This document shows, piece after piece, positions 42,568 to 50,975 of a DNA stretch of 64,000 nt; within the stretch, counting starts at the first letter, position 1, and each line of letters opens with the position of its first letter. Made by a program: the position numbers and the translations under genes. Source of the DNA: Bog-473 sp963753115. Its GTDB lineage: Bacteria > Actinomycetota > Acidimicrobiia > Acidimicrobiales > RAAP-2. The stretch is from assembly GCA_963753115.1 (NCBI GenBank), contig CAVWBB010000018.1:180902-244901 (forward strand), read 5' to 3'. The notes under the pieces are model-generated. The model had not been told where the DNA came from. It was given only the letters and a program-made list of their open reading frames with translations, and did not search any database.

Positions 42568-42804
42568 AGTGCACCCGCGCCGACACACGGGTGGCGAGGG
42601 GTTTCTGATGAAGTTAGATAACCAAACACAAGAAGCGCAAACCCGGAATCGAAGGAAACGTTTTCGCGCGCTCTTTTCCCAGGTCACGGACGCAGCTGTC
42701 CGTGATATTTAGATGAACTCCCTGTTCAGGTGCACTTTTCCTCTGCATTCAAGGTCAAACACCCAGGTCACAAGGTTCTCGTATTACGCACAACAGCGCG
42801 TGAT
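42568..42804 (-). promoter_or_regulatory. Long AT-richer leader upstream of the RlpA-like gene
   Basis: 237 bases without a gene between tatD and the RlpA-like start, clearly richer in A/T than the surroundings. It contains a perfect hairpin CACGGAC-N6-GTCCGTG (42685-42704), a dyad TGAAC-N5-GTTCA (42714-42728), and TTATCT/TATCTA that could be a -10 box. I could not match it to the ydaO (c-di-AMP) riboswitch often found before actinobacterial rpf genes. It probably holds the promoter and a structured leader for the RlpA-like/rsmA/ispE transcript. Confidence 0.45.
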
Positions 42805-43620
<816 letters not shown>

Positions 43621-43622
43621 GG

Positions 43623-45173
43623 TCAGGCCTTGCGCCGGGGAAAGAGTGGTTCACCCTTCACGACGGCGTTCCCGCCCGTGTAGCCGCCCCACGCGGCATC
43701 CGTCGGGACGCTGGCCCGCACGGGGTCCCCGTCCAACCCGATGCGTCGCCACACCTCGACCGCCGTCGACGGCATGGCCGGGGCGACCAGGATGGCCACG
43801 ATGCGCAGGACCTCGAGGGCGTCGCCGAGAACGGCGTCAACCTCGGGGCCGGGAACCATCTTCCACGGCTCAGCCGACTCGAGCTCTGCATTGGCGGCGC
43901 CGATGAGCCGCCACGTCTCTTCCAGCGCGTCCTGCGGCGCCCAGCGAGCCCATGCGGCCGATGCAGCCTCGAGCGCGGTGGCCGCGACGGGTGCAAGCGT
44001 GCTGGCCGCATTGCAGCCGGGTCCGATGCCGCCGCACTTGGAGGTGACGACCGTCGTGACCCGTGAGACGAGGTTGCCCAGGTTGTTGGCGAGGTCCGCG
44101 TTGTAGCGCGCCACGATGCCCTCGTAGGAGAAGTCGCCGTCACCCCCGAGTGCCACGTCGCGCAGCAGGTGGTAGCGCAGCGCGTCGACGCCGAAGTCGT
44201 CGGCCAGCGCCAGGGGCGAGACGTCGGTGATGTTGAGTGGCGCGGCTCCCTCGTCGCCGGCCAGTCCGGAGGCGATCATCGTCTTGCCGAGCTTCTGCCC
44301 ACCCATGAGCAGGTAGCCGTGCACGAAGATCTCCTCCGGCGGCTCAATGCCCGCCGCCATGCACATGGCTGGCCACCAGACGCAGTGGAACTTGAGGATG
44401 TCCTTGCCGATCAAGTGGTGGGCCGCGCCCCAACGCGCCGCGAAGGTGGCGGGGTCGGTGCCGTACCCCGCCACGGTGAGGTAGTTGATGAGCGCGTCGT
44501 ACCAGACGTAGAAGACGTGCCCGCTGTCCCACGGCACCGGCACGCCCCAGGTGAAGGACGTGCGGGTGATGGAGACGTCACGCAGGCCGCCCCGGATGAA
44601 CCCGAGGGCCTCGTTGCGCTTGGAGGTCGGGCGGACGAAGTCGGGGTGGCTGTCGTAGTAGTCGAGCAGCCGTTGTTCGAACTGGCTGAGCGTGAAGAAG
44701 TAGTTGTCCTCCTTCATCTCGACGACGGCGCGGCCGTGGACCGGGCACTTGCCGTCCACCAGCTGATCCTCGAGGTAGTAGTCCTCGCACGAGACGCAGT
44801 AGAGGCCGGAGTAGGAGCCGAGCTCTATGAACCCGTTGTCGTAGATGCGCTGCAGGAACTGCTGGACCACCTCGTAGTGGCGCGGCTCGGTGGTGCGGAT
44901 GAAGTCGTCGTTGGAGATGTCGAGCCGCTCCCACGCCTCCACGAAGCGCGCCGACGTCCGGTCCGTCCACTCCTGGGGCGTGGTCTCGTTCGCCTCGGCC
45001 GCCTCCACGATCTTCGCCCCGTGCTCGTCGGTGCCGGTCATGAACCAGACGTCGTCACCCAGGAGTCGATGCCAGCGCGCCAGCGCGTCGGCGTTGACCG
45101 TCGTGTACGCCGTGCCCACGTGCGGCGCGTCGTTGACGTAATAGATAGGGGTGGTCAGGTAGTAGGGGGGCAC
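43623..45173 (-). CDS. metG: Methionyl-tRNA synthetase
   Basis: Charges tRNA-Met. 516 residues, class I. YYLTTPIYYVNDAPHVGTAY carries the HIGH-type motif (HVGT); the zinc knuckle is YCVSCEDYYLEDQLVDGKCP; anticodon-side DILKFHCVWWPAMCM; the KMSKS-type loop reads MGGQKLGKTMIAS. No C-terminal tRNA-binding domain follows, as is normal for the mycobacterial type. It is preceded by rsmI with 22 bases between. Confidence 0.96.
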   Translation of the reverse strand: MPPYYLTTPIYYVNDAPHVGTAYTTVNADALARWHRLLGDDVWFMTGTDEHGAKIVEAAEANETTPQEWTDRTSARFVEAWERLDISNDDFIRTTEPRHYEVVQQFLQRIYDNGFIELGSYSGLYCVSCEDYYLEDQLVDGKCPVHGRAVVEMKEDNYFFTLSQFEQRLLDYYDSHPDFVRPTSKRNEALGFIRGGLRDVSITRTSFTWGVPVPWDSGHVFYVWYDALINYLTVAGYGTDPATFAARWGAAHHLIGKDILKFHCVWWPAMCMAAGIEPPEEIFVHGYLLMGGQKLGKTMIASGLAGDEGAAPLNITDVSPLALADDFGVDALRYHLLRDVALGGDGDFSYEGIVARYNADLANNLGNLVSRVTTVVTSKCGGIGPGCNAASTLAPVAATALEAASAAWARWAPQDALEETWRLIGAANAELESAEPWKMVPGPEVDAVLGDALEVLRIVAILVAPAMPSTAVEVWRRIGLDGDPVRASVPTDAAWGGYTGGNAVVKGEPLFPRRKA

Positions 45174-45195
45174 CGCCGGTAGCGTACCGGTGCCC

Positions 45196-46095
45196 TCAGC
45201 CCGGTCCCGACGTGCCGCCGTCGCGCGCCACCGCGCCCCGGAGGCGCAATGCGGCCTCGTAGGCGCGCCGGCGGGGCACCTTGAGCGACGCCGCGACGAG
45301 CTCGGCCACCTGGCGCGGGCCGGCCGACGGGTCGTCGTCCAGGGCGGCCCGCACGGCCGCTTCGACCGCCGCGTCGCCCGCCGGTGCCGCCGGTGGGGCG
45401 CCGCCGATCACGAGGACGATCTCGCCCCGGACGTCGCGCGCCGCAAAGGCCTGCGCCGCGTCGCTGAGGGTTCCCCGCCACACTTCTTCGTGCAGCTTGG
45501 TCAGCTCACGGACCACGGCCATTGGCCGCGCCGGGTCGGCGGCCGCCAGCTCCTGCAGCGTGGCAACCAGCCGCCCGGGGGCTTCGAGGACCACGGACGT
45601 CCGGTCGTCCGCCATGAGGGACTCGAGACGGCGGCGGCGCTCGGGCCCCTTGCGGGGCAGGAACCCCTCGACACAGAACCGGTCGGCCGGGAGTCCGCTC
45701 ACGACCAGCGCGCCCACCACCGCGGAGGGCCCGGGCACGGTGCTCACCGTCTCGCCGGCAGCGGCCAGCTGCGCCGCCAGCCACGCCCCCGGGTCCGAGA
45801 TCCCGGGCGTGCCGGCGTCGCTGACCACGGCCACCGTCGATCCGCTGGCCACGGCGGCAGCCACCCGGTCGAGCCGTGCCGCCTCGTTGTGCCCGTGCAG
45901 CGACAGCAGGCGGTCACCGTGCGGGCCCTTGGCCGTAATGCCCGATGCCGACAGGAGGGCCCTGGTGCGGCGCGTGTCCTCGCAGCAGATCAGGTCCGCC
46001 GTCGCCAGCACCTCACGCGCCCGTGGCGAGAGATCCCCCAGGTTGCCGATCGGCGTGGCCACCAGCACCAGCTGGCCCCGCCGCTCGTCGCTCAC
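45196..46095 (-). CDS. rsmI: 16S rRNA cytidine-1402 2'-O-methyltransferase RsmI
   Basis: Methylates C1402 at the ribosomal decoding centre. 299 residues from GTG 46095. LVLVATPIGNLGDLSPRAR at the N-terminus, AVVSDAGTPGISDPGAWLA, VPGPSAVVGALVVSGLP, FEGFLPRKGPERRRRL-type region and VVLEAPGRLVATLQEL are diagnostic of this tetrapyrrole-methylase-fold enzyme. It overlaps the DUF192 gene by four bases (GTGA). The in-frame extension to 46233 lies inside DUF192 and is not coding. Confidence 0.94.
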   Translation of the reverse strand: MSDERRGQLVLVATPIGNLGDLSPRAREVLATADLICCEDTRRTRALLSASGITAKGPHGDRLLSLHGHNEAARLDRVAAAVASGSTVAVVSDAGTPGISDPGAWLAAQLAAAGETVSTVPGPSAVVGALVVSGLPADRFCVEGFLPRKGPERRRRLESLMADDRTSVVLEAPGRLVATLQELAAADPARPMAVVRELTKLHEEVWRGTLSDAAQAFAARDVRGEIVLVIGGAPPAAPAGDAAVEAAVRAALDDDPSAGPRQVAELVAASLKVPRRRAYEAALRLRGAVARDGGTSGPG

Positions 46096-46454
46096 GGCTT
46101 GCCGCTTGCTGCACCGTTCGAGACCTCGCGCAGCTCGAGCTGGTCCCCCAGTCGCACGCCCCAGCGCTCGAACGATCCGGCCTCGGTCTGGACGGCGCTC
46201 CGGGCCGTCCGCCCTCCGAGCGCCAGCCGCCACGGCTTGAGCCGGGAGACCCGCACCACGGTGAGATCGGTGGACAGAAATGCCACGTCAATGGGGAATT
46301 TCATGCCGACCGTGTGCACCGTCCGGAGCCCGTCGACGTGCAGCGCGCCCTCACACCCGGTTCGCCCGCGCAGCGCGGCGCGCTCGGCCGGCGAGTCGGC
46401 CAGCTCGAGCGCACACACCACCTTGCCGTCCCGCAGCAGCCATCCGGACCGCAT
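46092..46454 (-). CDS. DUF192 family protein
   Basis: 120 residues. Characteristic DUF192 features are CALELADSPAERAALRGRTG, LRTVHTVGMKFPIDVAFLST and VRVSRLKPWRLALGGRTARS. No biochemical role is established; members are often secreted or envelope-linked, but this one has no signal peptide. It heads the minus-strand string DUF192-rsmI-metG-tatD and diverges from the bL37 gene. Confidence 0.88.
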   Translation of the reverse strand: MRSGWLLRDGKVVCALELADSPAERAALRGRTGCEGALHVDGLRTVHTVGMKFPIDVAFLSTDLTVVRVSRLKPWRLALGGRTARSAVQTEAGSFERWGVRLGDQLELREVSNGAASGKP

Positions 46455-46506
46455 CCGCTTGAGGCTACCGGACGTCCTGCGGCATTCGGTCTAAGCTCTC
46501 CCCCTC

Positions 46507-46590
46507 ATGTCGAAGCGAACGGTCAAGCGCAAGCTCAGGACGAAGAAGAAGGCCAACCACGGCAAGAAGCCGAACTGCGGCCGCGGCTGA
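46507..46590 (+). CDS. 50S ribosomal protein bL37 (actinobacterial miniprotein)
   Basis: 27 residues, starting MSKRTVKRKLRTKKKANHGK and ending KPNCGRG. The core KKANHGKKPN matches bL37, the 24-residue large-subunit protein first seen in mycobacterial ribosome structures (KANHGKRPN). The extra CGRG tail makes it slightly longer. It is encoded alone on the plus strand between divergent DUF192 and convergent GDPD genes. Confidence 0.85.
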   Translation: MSKRTVKRKLRTKKKANHGKKPNCGRG

Positions 46591-46627
46591 CGCCACGCTG
46601 ACGGCCTCGGCGTGACCGCCTGAGGCC

Positions 46628-47488
46628 TCATTTTCCGTTCCAGGCAACTCCCCGTGAGCCCAGCACGCCGCACAGCGTGGTGGGCACATCCGAGATGATC
46701 CCGTCGACCCCGAGGTCGAGCAGGCGCTCCATTGACGCGGTGTCGTTGACCGTCCACACGTGGACCGCCTTGCCGGCCCGGTGGGCAGCCGCCACGAACC
46801 GCTCGTCGACCACCACGAGATCGCCCTGGCGCTCTGGCACCTGAAAGGCCACAGCCGGCGTCTCGGGCAGATCCTTGCCGGCCTGCACCGCCTGCCACGC
46901 CTCGGCCGTTGCGATGGTGCCCGCCGAGGTCGGGACGGACGGGGCGAACTGGCGGAAGGCATCGGTGGCCGGGTCGAGGAACGAGGCCACGATCACGTCG
47001 TCCGTGCGGCCGAACTCGGCCAGGAGCCTGGCCAGGGCCTCCTCGTAGGGGGTCACGACGGGTGCCGTCTGCTTGATGTCGAGGTTCAGCACCACCCCGG
47101 GGAACTGCTCGAGGACCTCGCGCAGCGTGGCGATGCCGAACGAGCCGTCGTCCGGCGCCCGGCCGCGGAACGGGTAGTCGCCGGCGGGGCGCCCCGGCGT
47201 CACGTCCGCCCCGGGAATCCACCAATAGGAGAAGTCCATGGCACGCAGCTGCGCCAAGGTGAACGACGCGATGGTGCCCTGGCCTGCCGTGGTGCGGTCC
47301 ACCGTGGCGTCGTGGCACACCACCAGTTCGCCGTCCGCCGTGGCGTGGACGTCGAGCTCGATGCCGGTGGCACCCACCTCCAGCGCATGGCCGATGGTGT
47401 GCAGCGTCGACGAGGGTGCCTCCCAGGCGCCGCCTTGATGCGCGTAGGCGATCACCCTGCGCTCGAGCCACGCTGATCCCTGAGCCAT
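46628..47488 (-). CDS. Glycerophosphodiester phosphodiesterase family protein
   Basis: 286 residues. TIM-barrel GDPD with IELDVHATADGELVVCHDAT (metal glutamate/aspartate and catalytic histidine), LNLDIKQTAP, AVHVWTVNDTASMERLLDLG and GIISDVPTTL. The first motif is changed: canonical HRG...ENT reads HQGGAWEAPSSTL, so the arginine and the ENT glutamate (usually a metal ligand) are missing. Activity on glycerophosphodiesters should therefore not be assumed. ATG 47488 is chosen; the upstream extension is unrelated. Confidence 0.85.
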   Translation of the reverse strand: MAQGSAWLERRVIAYAHQGGAWEAPSSTLHTIGHALEVGATGIELDVHATADGELVVCHDATVDRTTAGQGTIASFTLAQLRAMDFSYWWIPGADVTPGRPAGDYPFRGRAPDDGSFGIATLREVLEQFPGVVLNLDIKQTAPVVTPYEEALARLLAEFGRTDDVIVASFLDPATDAFRQFAPSVPTSAGTIATAEAWQAVQAGKDLPETPAVAFQVPERQGDLVVVDERFVAAAHRAGKAVHVWTVNDTASMERLLDLGVDGIISDVPTTLCGVLGSRGVAWNGK

Positions 47489-47630
47489 CGGCTCGACGGT
47501 AACAGCCGTCCTCGAAGCCCCCGACGTCCCCCCCTCCTGGGGCAGGACTCCTCCCCCTCTGGGGCAGACAGAGCCCCGACCTGGTGGGCCGAAGCCGGGG
47601 GATGCCGCCACGGGCCTATCCTCGTGCGGC

Positions 47631-48242
47631 GTGCTCGACCATCTCCTCGTCGATCTCATCGGCACCATCCGTTCCTCGTTCGATCGGGCGCTCCTGCAGC
47701 GCCAGGCGGTCGAGGAGCGTTTCCAGGTCGACGTCTTCCTGGGCGACGTCTCCTGGGAGACCTCCTACAGCCTCCCGGGTGAGGAGCAACCGCCCCGGGT
47801 GCGTGCCGACGTGTCGGTCGACTGGCCCACGTGGAGCCAGACCTCCTACCGCAGTTGGTCCATCGGCGAACCACCCGACGAGCTGCCCGAGGTCGTGATC
47901 GAGGTGGCCCTTCGTGTCCAGCGCATGGCCGAGGCACCGGACACCGAGAAGGTCCTCGCCGCACTGCCCGCAGCCGGGCCGCTGGGCGACCCCGCCGATC
48001 TCGTGCGGACCGCCACGACCATTGAGCAGATGCACACCGAGGACGACGAGGCGGACGGGGGCATCCGCTGGGCCGCCGAGGCGACCTACGAGGGGTCCCT
48101 GCGTTTCAGCGAGCAGCAGCTCGAGGAGCCCTCGATCCTCGTCCCGATCTTCGACGACCTCACCCGCTGGATCGCCTCGACGTTGATTTCGCTGGCCGAT
48201 CTCCCCTTCACCTTCCTGCCTCCGGGGGAGGACGACGCCTGA
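47631..48242 (+). CDS. Conserved-looking protein of unknown function
   Basis: 203 residues from GTG 47631. I do not recognise a family. It is acidic, has no signal peptide, contains a beta-rich middle (VDVFLGDVSWETSYSLPGEE, RADVSVDWPTWSQTSYRSWS) and ends with a helical region (PSILVPIFDDLTRWIASTLI). Codon use matches neighbours and antisense ORFs here are low-complexity, so it is likely real. Upstream (47529-47566) are two small hairpins, CCCCTCCTGGGG and CCCCTCTGGGG. Confidence 0.7.
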   Translation: MLDHLLVDLIGTIRSSFDRALLQRQAVEERFQVDVFLGDVSWETSYSLPGEEQPPRVRADVSVDWPTWSQTSYRSWSIGEPPDELPEVVIEVALRVQRMAEAPDTEKVLAALPAAGPLGDPADLVRTATTIEQMHTEDDEADGGIRWAAEATYEGSLRFSEQQLEEPSILVPIFDDLTRWIASTLISLADLPFTFLPPGEDDA

Positions 48243-48291
48243 GCCGCATCGCCTCGTGTCGAGCCACTCCCCTCTCCCCGCGCCCGTCCCC

Positions 48292-49065
48292 ATGAACCTG
48301 CCCGCCCGTGCCCTCAGCAGCGCCCGCGCCCTCGGCGCGGTGCTCGTGGCGCTCGTCCTCGGCGTGGCGCTCGCCGCCTGCGGCTCGTCCGCGCCCGCCG
48401 CGCCACCGCCCAGCCAGGGCCTGATCCTCGACCGGCCCACGCCGCAGACCGTGTCGCTGACGAATCAGCAGGGGAAGGCCGTCTCGCTCGCCTCACTGCG
48501 CGGCAAGATCGTGGTGCTCGCCCCTTTCTTGTCGCTGTGCCAGGACGAGTGCCCACTGGTGACCGGCGCCTACATCTCGCTGCAGCGCGACCTGCGCGCC
48601 GCGGGGTTGGCCCAGCGCGTCGTCTTCGTCGAGGCCACCGTCGACCCGGGCCGCGACACGGTCGCCCGCCTTTCTGCGTACCAGAAGGAGTTCGGGGCGG
48701 ACTGGGAGCTGTGGACCGGCACGCCGGCCAACGTCGCCGCATTCTGGAAGCCGTTCGGCGTCGAGTATCAGACGGTGCCCGAGGAGCAACCGCCGAAGAC
48801 GGACTGGTTCACCGGCCAGCCGTTGACCTACGACGTCGACCACACCGACGGCTACATCCTCATCGACGGCGCCGGGCGCGAGCGCTTCGTCGACGCCAGC
48901 GCGCCGAACGAGAAGGGCGCGCTCGACGCGAAACTACGCGGGCTCCTCGATGACGGCGGCCTGCACAACCTGCAGAACCCGCAGGCGCCCGACTGGACCA
49001 CCGCCGATGCCCTGACGTCCATCAGCTGGCTTCTCGGCACCACCATCGCGGCCGCGAGCTCCTGA
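48292..49065 (+). CDS. SCO1/SenC-family copper-binding lipoprotein
   Basis: Thioredoxin-fold protein for delivery of copper to cytochrome c oxidase. ATG 48292 gives a lipoprotein signal (VLGVALAACGSS, lipobox LAAC). The metal site CxxxC is in LSLCQDECPLVTGA and the distal histidine in YDVDHTDGYILIDG. 257 residues. A 12-codon in-frame extension to GTG 48256 is less likely because the signal begins at the ATG. It overlaps the next lipoprotein gene by one base (TGATG). Confidence 0.9.
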   Translation: MNLPARALSSARALGAVLVALVLGVALAACGSSAPAAPPPSQGLILDRPTPQTVSLTNQQGKAVSLASLRGKIVVLAPFLSLCQDECPLVTGAYISLQRDLRAAGLAQRVVFVEATVDPGRDTVARLSAYQKEFGADWELWTGTPANVAAFWKPFGVEYQTVPEEQPPKTDWFTGQPLTYDVDHTDGYILIDGAGRERFVDASAPNEKGALDAKLRGLLDDGGLHNLQNPQAPDWTTADALTSISWLLGTTIAAASS

Positions 49066-49586
49066 TGGGCAGCCGGCTGCGCCGCACTGCCTTCGTCGTT
49101 CCGGCAGTCCTGGCCGGTCTCACGCTGCTGCTCAGCGCCTGCGGAGGTGCCGGGGTCACGACGCTGTCGTCCCCCCCGACCACCGACACGTCGCTGACGC
49201 TGACGCTGCAGCACTCGCCTGTCGGGCCCATCCTCGCCACCGGCGGCGGCGACACGCTGTACGACTTCGTCCCCGACACCCCGACGCACAGCGCCTGCCT
49301 CGACGACGGCTGCGTGTTCCAGTGGCCGCCCCTCGTGGTCAGCGGGACGGCGCACCTCGGCAAGGGCCTGGACCGCACCTTGGTCGGCACGCTGCGCCGT
49401 CCGGACGGCTCGACCCAACTCTCCTACGGGGGCCACCCGCTCTACACCTACAACGGTGACGTGTCGCCCGGGGTGGTCATGGGACAGGCCATCGATCAGG
49501 ACGGCGGCCTCTGGTACGTGATCAACGCCAAGGGCCAGCAGATCACGACGACCTTCAGCGTCACGCCGTCCAACAGCAACGGCTGA
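49065..49586 (+). CDS. Secreted-repeat (Lipoprotein_15 type) lipoprotein
   Basis: 173 residues. Lipobox LLLSACGG, then two repeats of the 'secreted repeat of unknown function' type: TLYDFVPDTPTHSACLDDGC with VFQWPPL, and DGSTQLSYGGHPLYTYNGDV with GLWYVINAKG. These domains occur in actinobacterial surface proteins and some bind haem or occur with copper/electron-transfer genes. Coupling to the SCO1 gene suggests a respiratory or metal-related role (inference). Confidence 0.85.
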   Translation: MGSRLRRTAFVVPAVLAGLTLLLSACGGAGVTTLSSPPTTDTSLTLTLQHSPVGPILATGGGDTLYDFVPDTPTHSACLDDGCVFQWPPLVVSGTAHLGKGLDRTLVGTLRRPDGSTQLSYGGHPLYTYNGDVSPGVVMGQAIDQDGGLWYVINAKGQQITTTFSVTPSNSNG

Positions 49587-49613
49587 GGCGCACCCGCCTG
49601 CACGTGTCACGCA

Positions 49614-49644
49614 CCAACCCGAGTTGAAGCCAACCCGAGTTGAA
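49614..49644 (+). repeat. 15-bp direct repeat upstream of a small ORF
   Basis: CCAACCCGAGTTGAA occurs at 49614-49628 and again at 49630-49644, one base apart, ending 36 bases before the small ORF at 49680. The arrangement resembles a pair of direct operator half-sites; TTGAAT/TTGACC next to it could act as a -35 element. Confidence 0.6.
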
Positions 49645-49679
49645 TTGACCCGTTTGGCTCTTCCCTGGACACTGAAGCC

Positions 49680-49868
49680 ATGACCGATCTGATCGGCATC
49701 TGTTCGAGGGCCGGCTGCGGGCGGGAGCTCAGCCGGGTGCACGACGCCACCGGCATCGACGCCGAGGGCAGGGTGGGCCCGTTGTGGACATGTAAGACCC
49801 ACCGCACCGAGCTCTGGATGCAGATCGGCACCGGTCTCGTCCCTCCACTCGAGTGGTGGCCCGATTGA
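49680..49868 (+). CDS. Small Cys-containing protein, unknown
   Basis: 62 residues beginning MTDLIGICSRAGCGRELSRV. Four potential metal ligands (C-x4-C in ICSRAGCG, then TCKTH with Cys and His) suggest a zinc-ribbon-like fold, followed by WMQIGTGLVPPLEWWPD. No family recognised. It starts with ATG and sits at the left margin of the accessory patch; short length leaves doubt. Confidence 0.5.
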   Translation: MTDLIGICSRAGCGRELSRVHDATGIDAEGRVGPLWTCKTHRTELWMQIGTGLVPPLEWWPD

Positions 49869-49898
49869 CGAAGCGGCGCCGCGGGATTCCCGGCAGAG

Positions 49899-50069
49899 CT
49901 ACGAGGTCAACATCCAGATGGCCCAGCCCACCAGCGCCCAGGGAACGACGACCAGAGCGACGGCCACCGCCAGAGCCACGCTGTAGTTCGGGCTCGATCG
50001 ACTCGATCGACGAGCCACGTAGAGCGGCCTGAAAAACGACAGCTGTTGGTACGATCCATGTCGCGACAC
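49899..50069 (-). CDS. Possible 56-residue single-pass membrane protein
   Basis: Reading from GTG 50069: MSRHGSYQQLSFFRPLYVAR, then a Ser/Arg-rich stretch and a strongly hydrophobic segment ALAVAVALVVVPWALVGWAI ending WMLTS. A GGGGG run lies about 11 bases upstream. The basic-then-hydrophobic order is that of a small membrane protein, which chance ORFs in this DNA rarely show. Not recognised; could be a respiratory-complex minor subunit. Confidence 0.4.
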   Translation of the reverse strand: MSRHGSYQQLSFFRPLYVARRSSRSSPNYSVALAVAVALVVVPWALVGWAIWMLTS

Positions 50070-50434
50070 GACTCAGCAACCCCCAATGAGTTCAGCGCGG
50101 CGTCTTGGTCCAGTGTGTTGGGCAGCGTTCACAGGCCCGACCCCCTCGGTATGGCGTCCCTGAGGGGACCACGTTACCGAAATGCGTTCCAATTCACAAC
50201 GTATGCACAACAAAAATCACCCGTCCGGGGAGCGTTGTCCGGCGGCAGCCCCCAGTCCGGCGTGGCGGCGGCGCCTGCCCGGAGATGGGGACGATCGTCG
50301 CCTTGTTGATCGGTGCAGGTGCCCTGACCAGGGACGGAGTAGAGAATTGGCCAAAACGGAGGTCCTCGGATTGGTCAAATACGATCGGCTTGGTCGGATT
50401 TCTCGGTCCCCCGAATGGCTCCTTCTGAGAAATT
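50070..50434. other. No recognisable gene
   Basis: About 365 bases with short ORFs in several frames, none with family resemblance or a good ribosome-binding site. The base composition is less GC-rich than the surroundings. It probably consists of remnants or spacer DNA of the accessory patch. Confidence 0.5.
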
Positions 50435-50493
50435 GATGGCGCTGGTTGATGGCGCTGGTTGATGGCGCTGGTTGATGGCGCTGTTGATGGCAC
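50435..50493 (+). repeat. 13-bp tandem repeat
   Basis: GATGGCGCTGGTT repeated three times exactly (50435-50447, 50448-50460, 50461-50473), then a 12-base copy lacking one G (50474-50485) and a partial copy. The unit is not a multiple of three, so it is unlikely to encode a protein repeat. It lies in non-coding accessory DNA. Confidence 0.9.
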
Positions 50494-50563
50494 TGACCCC
50501 GCTTCTCCCGCTGGCGCAGCAGGGAGCCTGGCGAAGGATTCGACCGCGTTCACACTCGCCACC

Positions 50564-50975
50564 ATGGCGACCGGCCGTGCCGTCCTTGCACTCCTTCGAG
50601 AGCACGAACAGACCAACGACCTCCTGCGGCGGACAGCCTCGATTCGAGGCCCCACGACCGTCCCGGAGCTCGAACTCTCCGACGACGAGATGAGCCCGAG
50701 GTCGAGGCGGACAGCTCACGGCTGACGCTTTCCCGAATCACGCTGGCCTTGGCCCTCGCTCTGTTTCTTCTTGACCGACCACGCCGACGGGCTGGGTCTT
50801 CGCTGGAGCCATCGCGACAGTCGTTGTCGGGAGCTTCTCCTGGCCGCAAGGGCCACCACACGGTCCCGGGAGCCCACCAGGCAGGTGGATCAACAACGTG
50901 GTGGGTCAGAACACCGAGGGGGCGTGTTCATTCGGCGTGTCAGCGCTTCGTTGTGGACCTTTCTTTGATGAGTGA
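50564..50975 (+). pseudogene. Decayed small membrane/secreted protein gene
   Basis: Successive frames give a plausible single ancestral protein: MATGRAVLALLREHEQTNDL and GPTTVPELELSDDE, then EVEADSSRLTLSRITLALAL, then LTDHADG, then GWVFAGAIATVVVGSFSWPQ and INNVVGQNTEGACSFGVSAL to a stop at 50975. At least two or three frame changes are needed. Two hydrophobic stretches and a Cys-containing tail suggest a membrane-anchored protein. Family unknown. Its end overlaps the convergent glycosyltransferase-like gene. Confidence 0.4.

Noticed and set aside
42714..42728. LexA/SOS box
   Set aside because: TGAAC-N5-GTTCA resembles the CGAAC-N4-GTTCG box but the spacer is one base too long and the flanks differ.
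42568..42804. ydaO (c-di-AMP) riboswitch before the RlpA-like gene
   Set aside because: Expected from actinobacterial rpf genes, but the conserved ydaO core sequences are not visible on the minus strand here.
50070..50434. Coding ORFs in the gap (plus and minus)
   Set aside because: Short, overlapping in several frames, no family resemblance, no ribosome-binding site. I left the stretch unassigned.
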